Position numbers and translations under genes: made by a program. DNA of 5,225 nt from Lonsdalea britannica (GTDB taxonomy: Bacteria; Pseudomonadota; Gammaproteobacteria; Enterobacterales; Enterobacteriaceae): contig NZ_CAMKXG010000247.1 in the NCBI RefSeq assembly GCF_946477055.1, positions 1 to 5,225 of the forward strand, in the 5' to 3' direction. The notes under the pieces are model-generated. The model ran no database searches. It had not been told where the DNA came from and was given only the letters and a program-made list of their open reading frames with translations. The number at the start of each line of letters is the position of its first letter. Position 1 is the stretch's first letter. Positions 1 through 5,225 of this stretch are shown here, piece by piece.

Positions 1-294
1 GTGCAGGACGCCGTCCAGACGCGGCATCGCCTGACTCAGCGCGTCTGCTATCTGGTGGCACTGATCCGGCGTAGCCGTCAGCATGTCACACGGGATTAGA
101 TAGCTGTGTGCGCCGCACTCTTCCTGGATCTGCCGCTCTACGGCGCGCAGTTTGCTTTCGGTACGGCCTAGCAGCACCAGTCGGGCACCGTAGCGCGCAT
201 AGGTCAGCGCGGCTTCGCGTCCGATACCGTCTCCCGCGCCGGTCACCAGAATAATGCGTTGTTTCAGCAGGTCGTTTTTAGGTTGATAGTGCAC
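1..294 (-). CDS. yciK: YciK, short-chain dehydrogenase/reductase family protein (N-terminal 98 codons, cut by window edge)
   Basis: This is the N-terminal part of a leftward gene; its 3' part lies outside the window. The visible translation starts (M)HYQPKNDLLKQRIILVTG and closely follows E. coli YciK, a putative oxidoreductase of the short-chain dehydrogenase (SDR) family. The Rossmann cofactor motif TGAGDGIG is at residues 18-25. A basic LGR at 42-44, ending the second beta strand, suggests NADP(H) preference (inference). Asp70 sits where SDRs contact the adenine ring. The sequence stops at LDGVLH, just before the expected NAG motif, so the catalytic Ser-Tyr-Lys cannot be checked. The start is GTG at 294-292: GAGGA lies 7 bases upstream (306-302), an in-frame TAA at 309-307 blocks extension, and no ATG lies between. 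E. coli YciK has the same N-terminus. Its substrate is not established. It diverges from sohB. Confidence 0.93.
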   Translation of the reverse strand, partial: MHYQPKNDLLKQRIILVTGAGDGIGREAALTYARYGARLVLLGRTESKLRAVERQIQEECGAHSYLIPCDMLTATPDQCHQIADALSQAMPRLDGVLH

Positions 295-406
295 GTCAAT
301 GTCCTCTTACCGTCGTCAACTCAGATGCTGAACGAAAGGGGATTGCTGTCGGCCACGCGCGGCGGCCTGAATCCGATATCGATTTTTGGAAGGTATAAAT
401 AGAGGG

Positions 407-435
407 TTTATGCCTGAAACGATAGGCGTTTTCAA
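407..435 (-). promoter_or_regulatory. Candidate sigma70 promoter for yciK
   Basis: On the minus strand, TTGAAA (435-430, 5 of 6 to consensus) is separated by 17 bases from CATAAA (412-407, 4 of 6). Transcription would start near 400 and leave a leader of roughly 106 bases before the yciK GTG. This is a motif match by eye; the spacing is optimal and it is the best pair in this intergenic region. No start-site data are available. Confidence 0.45.
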
Positions 436-514
436 TCAGACTGGCACTATTTCCGGTTGGCGTGTGGGAAAAAACAGCGAAAGTGTGAATTTCGTTGCTG
501 AGGCATCGCCATTA

Positions 515-527
515 CGTATGGCATACG
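515..527. repeat. Short perfect palindrome upstream of sohB
   Basis: CGTATG (515-520) and CATACG (522-527) are perfect inverted repeats around one central G. The preceding TTACGTATGGCA (512-523) is echoed imperfectly by TACGTTATGACA (530-541). The compact dyad could bind a dimeric regulator, but I cannot match it to a known operator, and 6-base arms occur by chance fairly often. Confidence 0.3.
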
Positions 528-558
528 CTACGTTATGACACTGATGTTAAGCAACCCA

Positions 559-590
559 GGCAGGAGCGCTGACCGAGTCAGTTGCCTGCC
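559..590 (+). promoter_or_regulatory. Potential stem-loop in the sohB 5' leader
   Basis: GGCAGG (559-564) pairs with CCTGCC (585-590). Inside it, CTGAC (569-573) pairs with GTCAG (577-581) around a CGA loop, leaving an internal loop of AGCG opposite TTG. The structure ends 25 bases before the preferred GTG start. No T-tract follows, so it does not look like a terminator. A competing pairing of GCAAC (551-555) with GTTGC (581-585) is also possible. A regulatory role is inference. Confidence 0.3.
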
Positions 591-615
591 AGTCACAGAA
601 CAAAAGGCGGTATTC

Positions 616-1662
616 GTGGAATTAGTGGCTTTATATGGATTATTTCTGGCAAAAACATTGACCGTGGTGATCGCCATCGGCGCGCTGGTGGTGCTGACCG
701 TCGGGCTGTCTCTGCGAAAACGTCAGCGGGGCGGCGAGCTGCAGGTCATCGATCTCGGCGAACAGTATCGCGGCGTGCAGCAGGAGATGGAGAGTGCGGC
801 GTTGGGCGATGCGGAACGCAAGGCGCTGGAGAAAAAGCATAAGAAAGAAGAAAAGGCCAAGGCTCGATTGGAGAAGCAGCGCAGTCGACGCGGCGATGAG
901 GAGAAGGGTAAACCGAGCCTGTATGTACTCGACTTCAACGGAAGTATGGACGCCTCTGAAGTCAGTTCGCTACGCGAGGAAATCTCCGCGGTTATGGCCG
1001 TGGCCCGCAAGAACGACGAAGTGCTGTTAAGACTCGAAAGCCCTGGCGGCGTAGTGCATGGCTACGGTCTGGCGGCTTCCCAGCTCCAGCGTTTGCGCGA
1101 TAAGGGCATTCGTCTGACGGTAGCCGTCGATAAAGTCGCGGCCAGTGGAGGATACATGATGGCTTGCGTGGCGGATCGCATTGTAGCGGCGCCGTTCGCT
1201 ATCGTTGGCTCTATCGGCGTGGTCGCGCAGCTGCCTAACTTTAACCGGTTACTTAAAAACAACGATATCGATGTCGAACTGCATACGGCAGGCGAATATA
1301 AACGTACCCTGACGCTGTTTGGCGAAAATACGGATGCCGGACGGGAGAAATTCCGCGAAGAGCTGGATATCACCCATCAGTTGTTCAAGTCGTTCGTCAG
1401 CGAAATGCGTCCTGGCTTGGATATTAATGCGGTGGCGACGGGCGAACATTGGTTCGGCACTCAGGCGAAAGCGCTGGGGCTGGTGGACGCGATTGGCACC
1501 AGTGACGATTTGCTGATTGCGGAGATGAACACGTACAACGTCTTGTCAGTACACTACACGCGCCGTAAACGTCTGATGGATCGTTTCACCGGCAGCGCGG
1601 GCGCCACGCTGGAGCGCTTAATGCTGCGCTGGTGGCAAAAAGGGCAACAGCCTCTCCTGTAA
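616..1662 (+). CDS. sohB: SohB, inner-membrane S49 family serine peptidase
   Basis: This encodes a 348-residue homologue of E. coli SohB (349 aa), a relative of signal peptide peptidase SppA. In E. coli, extra copies of sohB suppress htrA (degP) mutants, and its natural substrates are not well defined. From the chosen start, residues about 8-32 are a hydrophobic membrane segment. A highly charged Lys/Glu/Arg-rich, probably helical stretch at about 50-98 matches the S49 N-terminal region, followed by the S49 domain at about 100-293. The nucleophile is Ser177 in VAASGGYMM and the general base is Lys229 in GEYKRTLTL. Their 52-residue spacing equals that of the SppA Ser/Lys dyad. The tail FTGSAG...RLMLRWWQKGQQPLL matches E. 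coli closely. I chose GTG 616, giving (M)ELVALYGLFLAK, because it aligns with the E. coli N-terminus and has AAAAGGCGG just upstream (602-610). ATG 535 is in frame but would add 27 unrelated residues without a Shine-Dalgarno. It diverges from yciK and converges on yciN. Confidence 0.95.
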   Translation: MELVALYGLFLAKTLTVVIAIGALVVLTVGLSLRKRQRGGELQVIDLGEQYRGVQQEMESAALGDAERKALEKKHKKEEKAKARLEKQRSRRGDEEKGKPSLYVLDFNGSMDASEVSSLREEISAVMAVARKNDEVLLRLESPGGVVHGYGLAASQLQRLRDKGIRLTVAVDKVAASGGYMMACVADRIVAAPFAIVGSIGVVAQLPNFNRLLKNNDIDVELHTAGEYKRTLTLFGENTDAGREKFREELDITHQLFKSFVSEMRPGLDINAVATGEHWFGTQAKALGLVDAIGTSDDLLIAEMNTYNVLSVHYTRRKRLMDRFTGSAGATLERLMLRWWQKGQQPLL

Positions 1663-1674
1663 CACTCCCCGCAT

Positions 1675-1698
1675 ATAGCCCGCTGAGAGGCGGGCTAT
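1675..1698 (+). terminator. Stem-loop after sohB, terminator-like but without a T-tract
   Basis: ATAGCCCGC (1675-1683) pairs perfectly with GCGGGCTAT (1690-1698) around the loop TGAGAG. It begins 12 bases after the sohB stop codon. The position and GC-rich 9-bp stem suggest transcript termination or 3'-end protection. The plus strand continues as GCTCAATCATGC, with no run of T, and the minus strand side has none either, so efficient intrinsic termination is doubtful in both directions. Confidence 0.45.
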
Positions 1699-1732
1699 GC
1701 TCAATCATGCTATTCCCTACATTGACTCTTCC

Positions 1733-1748
1733 CGGCGTCTTCGCGCCG
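1733..1748. repeat. Small inverted repeat downstream of yciN
   Basis: CGGCG (1733-1737) and CGCCG (1744-1748) flank a 6-base loop in the convergent gap, 25 bases beyond the yciN stop codon in the direction of yciN transcription. The stem is only 5 bp and no T-tract follows on the minus strand (GGAAGAG). It is at most a weak 3'-end structure for the yciN transcript. Confidence 0.2.
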
Positions 1749-1773
1749 ATTCAGCGGCCGTCAGTCGACGAGC

Positions 1774-2031
1774 TTAGTCCTTCAGTATGTATTTCTCAGA
1801 CAACTCATGCGCCAGATATTTGAACATATTGAATACGGCCGTGGTTTTGCGCGAAGGGAGCCCTTCGTCGTCAAGGAAGTAGTCGCCACGAAAAACCAAC
1901 ACGCCGTTTTTTTGCTCAACGTCGGTGGCTTCAATACCGTGCAAATAGTCGTCGTGATTTTTGATGAGAGTGTTGGCTTCAGCCAGCAAGGTGGCGCGAT
2001 CGATGAGGGTCTTTTCTTTATTAGTGTGCAT
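1774..2031 (-). CDS. yciN: YciN family small protein of unknown function
   Basis: This is a small acidic protein of 85 residues matching E. coli YciN (83 aa; DUF2498). The core reads [11 protein letters not shown], then [16 protein letters not shown] and [19 protein letters not shown], and ends [18 protein letters not shown]. There is no signal peptide, membrane segment or recognisable catalytic motif, so it is probably cytoplasmic; I do not assign a function. I start it at ATG 2031-2029 ([12 protein letters not shown]): it aligns with the E. coli N-terminus (MNKETQPIDR) and AGGAG lies upstream at 2046-2042. The in-frame ATG at 2067-2065 would add 12 residues, but it overlaps the -10 box of the predicted promoter and so is unlikely to be transcribed. 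The gene converges on sohB with a 111-base gap and diverges from topA, so it is probably monocistronic. Confidence 0.92.
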   Translation of the reverse strand: MHTNKEKTLIDRATLLAEANTLIKNHDDYLHGIEATDVEQKNGVLVFRGDYFLDDEGLPSRKTTAVFNMFKYLAHELSEKYILKD

Positions 2032-2065
2032 AACGCCTGTGCTCCTGCGAATAAAATTCTGCGGC

Positions 2066-2095
2066 ATTGTACTGCCTGACGCCTTTACACGGCAA
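2066..2095 (-). promoter_or_regulatory. Candidate sigma70 promoter for yciN
   Basis: On the minus strand, TTGCCG (2095-2090, 4 of 6) is followed after 18 bases by TACAAT (2071-2066, 5 of 6). The predicted start near 2059 would give a leader of about 28 bases that contains the AGGAG ribosome binding site of the 2031 start. This is a motif reading, supported by its fit with the gene model. Confidence 0.5.
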
Positions 2096-2380
2096 ATCGC
2101 CAGATTTTTATCTTACCCGCTGGAGGTCTGACGGGGGGATCGGTGGCGAAAACCGCCTTTACATGCTAATTAAGTTGCGTGGTCGCATTTATCAGGTAGA
2201 GTGTGGGATTTTCCAGAGTCAAGCAGAATAATTTATTTACGCCGTGGATGATAAACGTTATCTATGGTTACAATGCGGCATTGACTATTCCCACGGGATC
2301 ATAGAGTTGCGACGGATCAGCGGTGCCAGCGAGCCCGTGAAGACAAGAACACAATGATGTTCCTCGTAGCCGAAAGCGAA

Positions 2381-2407
2381 TTGAGCTGGGGTGGTGACGG
2401 TTATCAT
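2381..2407 (+). promoter_or_regulatory. Possible proximal promoter of topA
   Basis: TTGAGC (4 of 6) and TATCAT (5 of 6) are separated by 15 bases, shorter than the optimal 17. The bases after the -10 are GC-rich (CCCG). Transcription would start near 2414, about 50 bases before the topA ATG. A short spacer and GC-rich discriminator would fit the known dependence of topA transcription on negative supercoiling, but this is inference from motifs only. Confidence 0.3.
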
Positions 2408-2464
2408 CCCGTGTTGGTAAAGATTTTTTCTTTTCTTAAAGAATTCAGTAGGTAACAATAAATT

Positions 2465-5062
2465 ATGGGTAAAGCTCTCGTCATAGTTGAGTCCCCGGCA
2501 AAAGCCAAAACGATCAATAAGTATCTTGGCAATAACTATGTGGTTAAATCCAGCGTTGGTCATGTACGTGACCTGCCGACCAGCGGCTCTGCGAGTAAAA
2601 AGAGCGCGGATTCCTCACAGGGAAAAACCAAAAAAGCGCCTAAGAAGGACGAAAAGACCGCGTTGGTCAATCGTATGGGCGTCGATCCTTATCATGACTG
2701 GGCGGCAAATTACGAGATCCTGCCGGGCAAGGAAAAAGTCGTTGCCGAGCTGAAGACGCTGGCGGAAAACGCTGAGCACGTCTATCTCGCAACCGACCTT
2801 GACCGCGAAGGGGAAGCCATTGCATGGCACCTGCGGGAAATCATTGGTGGAGATGAAACGCGCTTCAGCCGCGTCGTATTTAACGAAATTACCAAAAACG
2901 CGATCCAGCAGGCGTTCGAAAATCCGGGCGAACTGAACATCGACCGCGTCAACGCCCAACAGGCTCGTCGATTCATGGACCGCGTCGTGGGCTACATGGT
3001 TTCGCCGTTGCTGTGGAAGAAGATCGCACGTGGTTTGTCCGCCGGACGCGTCCAGTCCGTTGCGGTGCGCTTAGTCGTAGATCGTGAACGTGAAATCAAA
3101 GTGTTCGTGCCTGAAGAGTACTGGGAACTTCACGCGGACCTGCTGGCGTCAAGCGACGTTGCATTGAAAATGCAGGTCACGCATCACAACGGCAAGCCTT
3201 TCAAACCGGTCAACAAAACGCAGACCCACGCGGCGGTTTCTCTGTTGGAGAAGGCCAGCTACAAGGTGTCCGACCGCGAAGATAAACCGACCAGCAGCAA
3301 ACCCGGCGCACCTTTTATTACCTCCACGCTGCAACAGGCGGCGAGCACGCGTCTCAGCTTCGGCGTTAAGAAGACCATGATGATGGCGCAGCGTCTGTAT
3401 GAAGCGGGTCACATTACCTATATGCGTACCGACTCCACCAACCTGAGTCAGGATGCGCTGGAAATGGTTCGCGGCTTTATCGGCGATGAGTTTGGTCAAC
3501 GTTACCTGCCGGATGCGCCTAATCACTACAGCAGCAAAGAGAACTCTCAGGAAGCGCATGAAGCGATTCGTCCTTCCGACGTCAACGTGCAATCCGAACA
3601 GTTAAAAGATATGGAGCCGGATGCGCAGAGGCTGTATCAGCTGATCTGGCGTCAGTTCGTCGCCTGTCAGATGACGCCGGCTCAGTACGACTCCACCACG
3701 CTGACGGTCAGCGCTGGCGACTACCAGCTGCGCGCCAAAGGCCGCACGCTGCGGTTCGACGGTTGGACCAAAGTGATGCCTGCTCTGCGCAAAAATGATG
3801 AAGATCGCTCTCTGCCCGCGGTGGAAGTGGGCGAAGCCCTGACGCTCGACAAACTGCTGCCGAGCCAGCATTTCACCAAGCCGCCTGCGCGTTACAGCGA
3901 AGCCTCTCTGGTAAAAGAGCTGGAAAAACGCGGGATCGGTCGCCCGTCTACCTATGCTTCTATCATTTCGACGATCCAGGATCGTGGCTATGTGCGGGTA
4001 GAGAACCGTCGTTTTTACGCGGAAAAAATGGGCGAAATCGTCACTGACCGTCTGGAAGAAAACTTCCGCGAGCTGATGAGCTACGACTTTACCGCGCGGA
4101 TGGAAAGCAGCCTCGACCAGGTCGCCAACAATCAGGCGAAATGGAAAGCCGTACTGGACGAGTTCTTCGACGAGTTCACCAAGCGTCTGGAAACGGCCGA
4201 GCTGGATCCGGATGCGGGTGGTATGAAGCCGAACCAGATGGTGCTGACCAGCATCGACTGCCCGACCTGTAGCCGTAAAATGGGCATTCGCACCGCCAGC
4301 ACCGGCGTGTTCCTGGGCTGCTCCGGCTATGCATTGACGCCGAAAGAGCGCTGCAAAACGACGATCAACCTGATTCCTGAAGAGGAAGTGCTGAATATCC
4401 TCGAAGGGGATGAGGCTGAAGCCCATGCACTGCGCGCGCGCCGTCGTTGCCCGAAATGCGGCACGGCGATGGACAGCTATCTGATCGACAATCAGCGCAA
4501 GCTGCACGTGTGCGGCAATAACCCGTCTTGTGAAGGGTATGAAATCGAAACCGGCGAGTTCCGTCTGAAAGGCTATGACGGCCCAGTGGTTGAGTGCGAC
4601 AAGTGCGGCGCGGAAATGCACCTGAAAATGGGGCGTTTCGGTAAATACATGGCGTGTACCAACGACGACTGCACCAACACGCGTAAGATCCTGCGTAGTG
4701 GCGAAGTCGCTCCGCCGAAAGAAGATCCGGTACCGCTGCCTGAGCTGCCTTGCGAGAAGTCCGACGCCTACTTTGTACTGCGAGACGGCGCCGCTGGTGT
4801 GTTCCTGGCCGCCAATACGTTCCCGAAATCGCGTGAAACGCGCGCGCCGCTGGTGGAAGAACTGCTGCGCTTCAAGGATCGGCTGCCGGAAAAACTGCGC
4901 TATCTGGCCGATGCGCCCGTCAACGACGGGGCGGGCAACAAAACCATGGTGCGTTACAGCCGTAAAACCAAGCAGCAGTACGTCTCGTCAGAAAAAGACG
5001 GTAAGGCGACCGGCTGGTCCGCATTCTATGTGGATGGTAAATGGGTTGAAACCAAGAAATAA
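2465..5062 (+). CDS. topA: DNA topoisomerase I (type IA, omega protein)
   Basis: The 865-residue product has the same length as E. coli TopA and is near-identical to it over long blocks. The enzyme relaxes negatively supercoiled DNA by Mg2+-dependent cleavage and passage of single strands, opposing gyrase. The Toprim domain spans about residues 3-145, with Glu9 in VESPAKAKT and the acidic triad Asp111, Asp113, Glu115 in ATDLDREGE. The core follows, with [12 protein letters not shown] near 189-200, the active-site Tyr319 and Arg321 in ITYMRTDS, and His365 in [10 protein letters not shown]. Three tetracysteine zinc motifs follow: C599/C602/C619/C630, C662/C665/C683/C689 and C711/C714/C731/C736. 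The basic C-terminal part, about 755-865, carries the two cysteine-poor ribbon-like repeats known from E. coli. ATG 2465 gives [13 protein letters not shown] as in E. coli; the upstream AGTAGGT (2448-2453...2454) is a weak, somewhat distant ribosome binding site. No frameshift or missing key residue is seen. It is transcribed alone and ends at its own terminator. Confidence 0.99.
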   Translation: MGKALVIVESPAKAKTINKYLGNNYVVKSSVGHVRDLPTSGSASKKSADSSQGKTKKAPKKDEKTALVNRMGVDPYHDWAANYEILPGKEKVVAELKTLAENAEHVYLATDLDREGEAIAWHLREIIGGDETRFSRVVFNEITKNAIQQAFENPGELNIDRVNAQQARRFMDRVVGYMVSPLLWKKIARGLSAGRVQSVAVRLVVDREREIKVFVPEEYWELHADLLASSDVALKMQVTHHNGKPFKPVNKTQTHAAVSLLEKASYKVSDREDKPTSSKPGAPFITSTLQQAASTRLSFGVKKTMMMAQRLYEAGHITYMRTDSTNLSQDALEMVRGFIGDEFGQRYLPDAPNHYSSKENSQEAHEAIRPSDVNVQSEQLKDMEPDAQRLYQLIWRQFVACQMTPAQYDSTTLTVSAGDYQLRAKGRTLRFDGWTKVMPALRKNDEDRSLPAVEVGEALTLDKLLPSQHFTKPPARYSEASLVKELEKRGIGRPSTYASIISTIQDRGYVRVENRRFYAEKMGEIVTDRLEENFRELMSYDFTARMESSLDQVANNQAKWKAVLDEFFDEFTKRLETAELDPDAGGMKPNQMVLTSIDCPTCSRKMGIRTASTGVFLGCSGYALTPKERCKTTINLIPEEEVLNILEGDEAEAHALRARRRCPKCGTAMDSYLIDNQRKLHVCGNNPSCEGYEIETGEFRLKGYDGPVVECDKCGAEMHLKMGRFGKYMACTNDDCTNTRKILRSGEVAPPKEDPVPLPELPCEKSDAYFVLRDGAAGVFLAANTFPKSRETRAPLVEELLRFKDRLPEKLRYLADAPVNDGAGNKTMVRYSRKTKQQYVSSEKDGKATGWSAFYVDGKWVETKK

Positions 5063-5118
5063 TCTTCACCCCGACGGTGGGCGTAAATCCGCTCCGTTCA
5101 ACAGGTAAGATGATGATG

Positions 5119-5149
5119 ACGAGGCCGTTTTTGACGGCCTCGTTTTTTT
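5119..5149 (+). terminator. Intrinsic terminator of topA
   Basis: ACGAGGCCGT (5119-5128) pairs perfectly with ACGGCCTCGT (5134-5143) around the loop TTTTG, and seven T follow (5143-5149). The stem starts 57 bases after the topA stop codon. A 10-bp GC-rich stem plus T-tract is a classic Rho-independent terminator. No matching A-tract precedes the left arm, so it should work in the rightward direction only. Confidence 0.93.
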
Positions 5150-5170
5150 GTTGAACGATCGCATGATTCC

Positions 5171-5225
5171 CTGCATAACTGCATAACTGCATAACTGCAT
5201 AACTGCATAACTGCATAACTGCATA
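5171..5225. repeat. Tandem array of the octamer CTGCATAA, truncated by the window end
   Basis: Six perfect copies of the 8-base unit CTGCATAA (5171-5218) are followed by 7 bases of a seventh copy, where the window ends. There is not a single mismatch. The array starts 21 bases beyond the T-tract of the topA terminator, so it is intergenic. The total copy number and right boundary cannot be seen. Perfect short units of this kind usually change copy number by slipped-strand mispairing. On the plus strand, TAA recurs every 8 bases and closes all three frames, so the array is not coding in that direction. Confidence 0.97.

Larger units (their letters stand above)
295..615. other. Divergent intergenic region between yciK and sohB
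   Basis: This 321-base gap holds the control signals of two divergent genes. Visible elements are the minus-strand promoter candidate at 407-435, a TATAAA box on the plus strand at 394-399 without a matching -35, the palindrome at 515-527 and the leader hairpin at 559-590. I see no convincing plus-strand -35/-10 pair for sohB. TTGCTG (495-500) with TATGGC (517-522, 16-base spacer) is the nearest, and its -10 is poor. No protein-coding gene is supported here: the in-frame upstream extension of sohB from ATG 535 lacks a ribosome binding site and has no counterpart in E. coli SohB. Confidence 0.7.
2032..2464. other. Divergent regulatory region between yciN and topA
   Basis: This gap of 433 bases carries the yciN promoter at its left end and must hold the topA promoter(s). 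No gene is supported in it. Plus-strand promoter-like pairs are all imperfect: TTGCGT (2175-2180) with TAGAGT (2197-2202), TTTACG (2236-2241) with TATCTA (2259-2264), TTGACT (2281-2286) with TAGAGT (2302-2307, spacer 15), and TTGAGC (2381-2386) with TATCAT (2402-2407, spacer 15). A small hairpin, GGTGG/CCGCC at 2142-2157 with a G-T pair, is followed by only three T. In E. coli topA has several promoters, including a heat-shock one; I could not find a clear sigma32 match here. Confidence 0.6.

Noticed and set aside
394..399. TATAAA box as a sohB promoter
   Set aside because: No acceptable -35 hexamer lies 15-19 bases upstream on the plus strand, and the start would be over 200 bases before sohB.
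1807..2079. Plus-strand open frame of 90 codons opposite yciN
   Set aside because: It lies almost entirely antisense to yciN, whose translation matches a known family; the plus-strand product does not.
2142..2160. Hairpin GGTGG/CCGCC followed by TTT as a terminator
   Set aside because: The stem is only 5 bp with a G-T pair, the T-run is three bases, and no rightward transcript is expected to end there.
2285..2563. Minus-strand open frame of 92 codons covering the topA leader and start
   Set aside because: It overlaps the first 99 bases of topA in antisense, and its translation matches no family I recognise.
3149..3592. Minus-strand open frame of 147 codons inside topA
   Set aside because: It is antisense to the topA core, including the active-site region, and has no recognisable domain; a shadow frame.
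3602..4621. Long minus-strand open frame of 339 codons inside topA
   Set aside because: It is fully antisense to highly conserved topA sequence. Its His/Arg/Ala/Phe-rich translation resembles no family I know, as expected for a shadow frame of a moderately GC-rich gene.
5171..5225. CRISPR array at the right edge
   Set aside because: The units are 8 bases and directly adjacent, with no spacers, so this is a simple tandem repeat.
1..5225. Mobile element, phage, toxin-antitoxin or defence genes
   Set aside because: All coding space is taken by conserved core genes in their usual order. I see no transposase, integrase, terminal inverted repeats, tRNA or compositional shift.

Overview
The window is an ordinary housekeeping stretch of a gammaproteobacterial chromosome, almost certainly from the order Enterobacterales. 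The gene order yciK (leftward, cut by the window edge), sohB (rightward), yciN (leftward), topA (rightward) is that of Escherichia coli, and all four products align with remembered E. coli proteins over their visible length. They differ enough (for example a GTG start and altered N-terminus in SohB) that this is not E. coli itself. A more distant family such as Pectobacteriaceae is plausible, but the sequence alone does not settle it.

Layout. Bases 1-294 hold the first 98 codons of yciK on the minus strand, with a GTG start and a good ribosome binding site. Bases 295-615 form a divergent intergenic region with a credible minus-strand promoter, a small palindrome and a leader hairpin before sohB. 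sohB is best started at GTG 616 and ends at 1662. A 111-base convergent gap holds a strong hairpin without a T-tract. yciN occupies 1774-2031 on the minus strand and has its own promoter at 2066-2095. Bases 2032-2464 are the yciN/topA divergent region, with only weak topA promoter candidates. topA fills 2465-5062 and is full length with all catalytic and zinc residues. A textbook intrinsic terminator at 5119-5149 closes it. The last 55 bases are a perfect tandem array of an 8-base unit that runs off the window end.

How the genes relate. They are neighbours with mostly independent transcription, not a pathway: a short-chain dehydrogenase-like protein, an inner-membrane S49 peptidase, a small uncharacterised protein and DNA topoisomerase I. 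In E. coli the next gene would be cysB, which would place the octamer array in the topA-cysB gap, but cysB is not visible here.

I find no support for a previously undescribed system. The one feature standing out from the conserved background is the CTGCATAA octamer array at the right edge.
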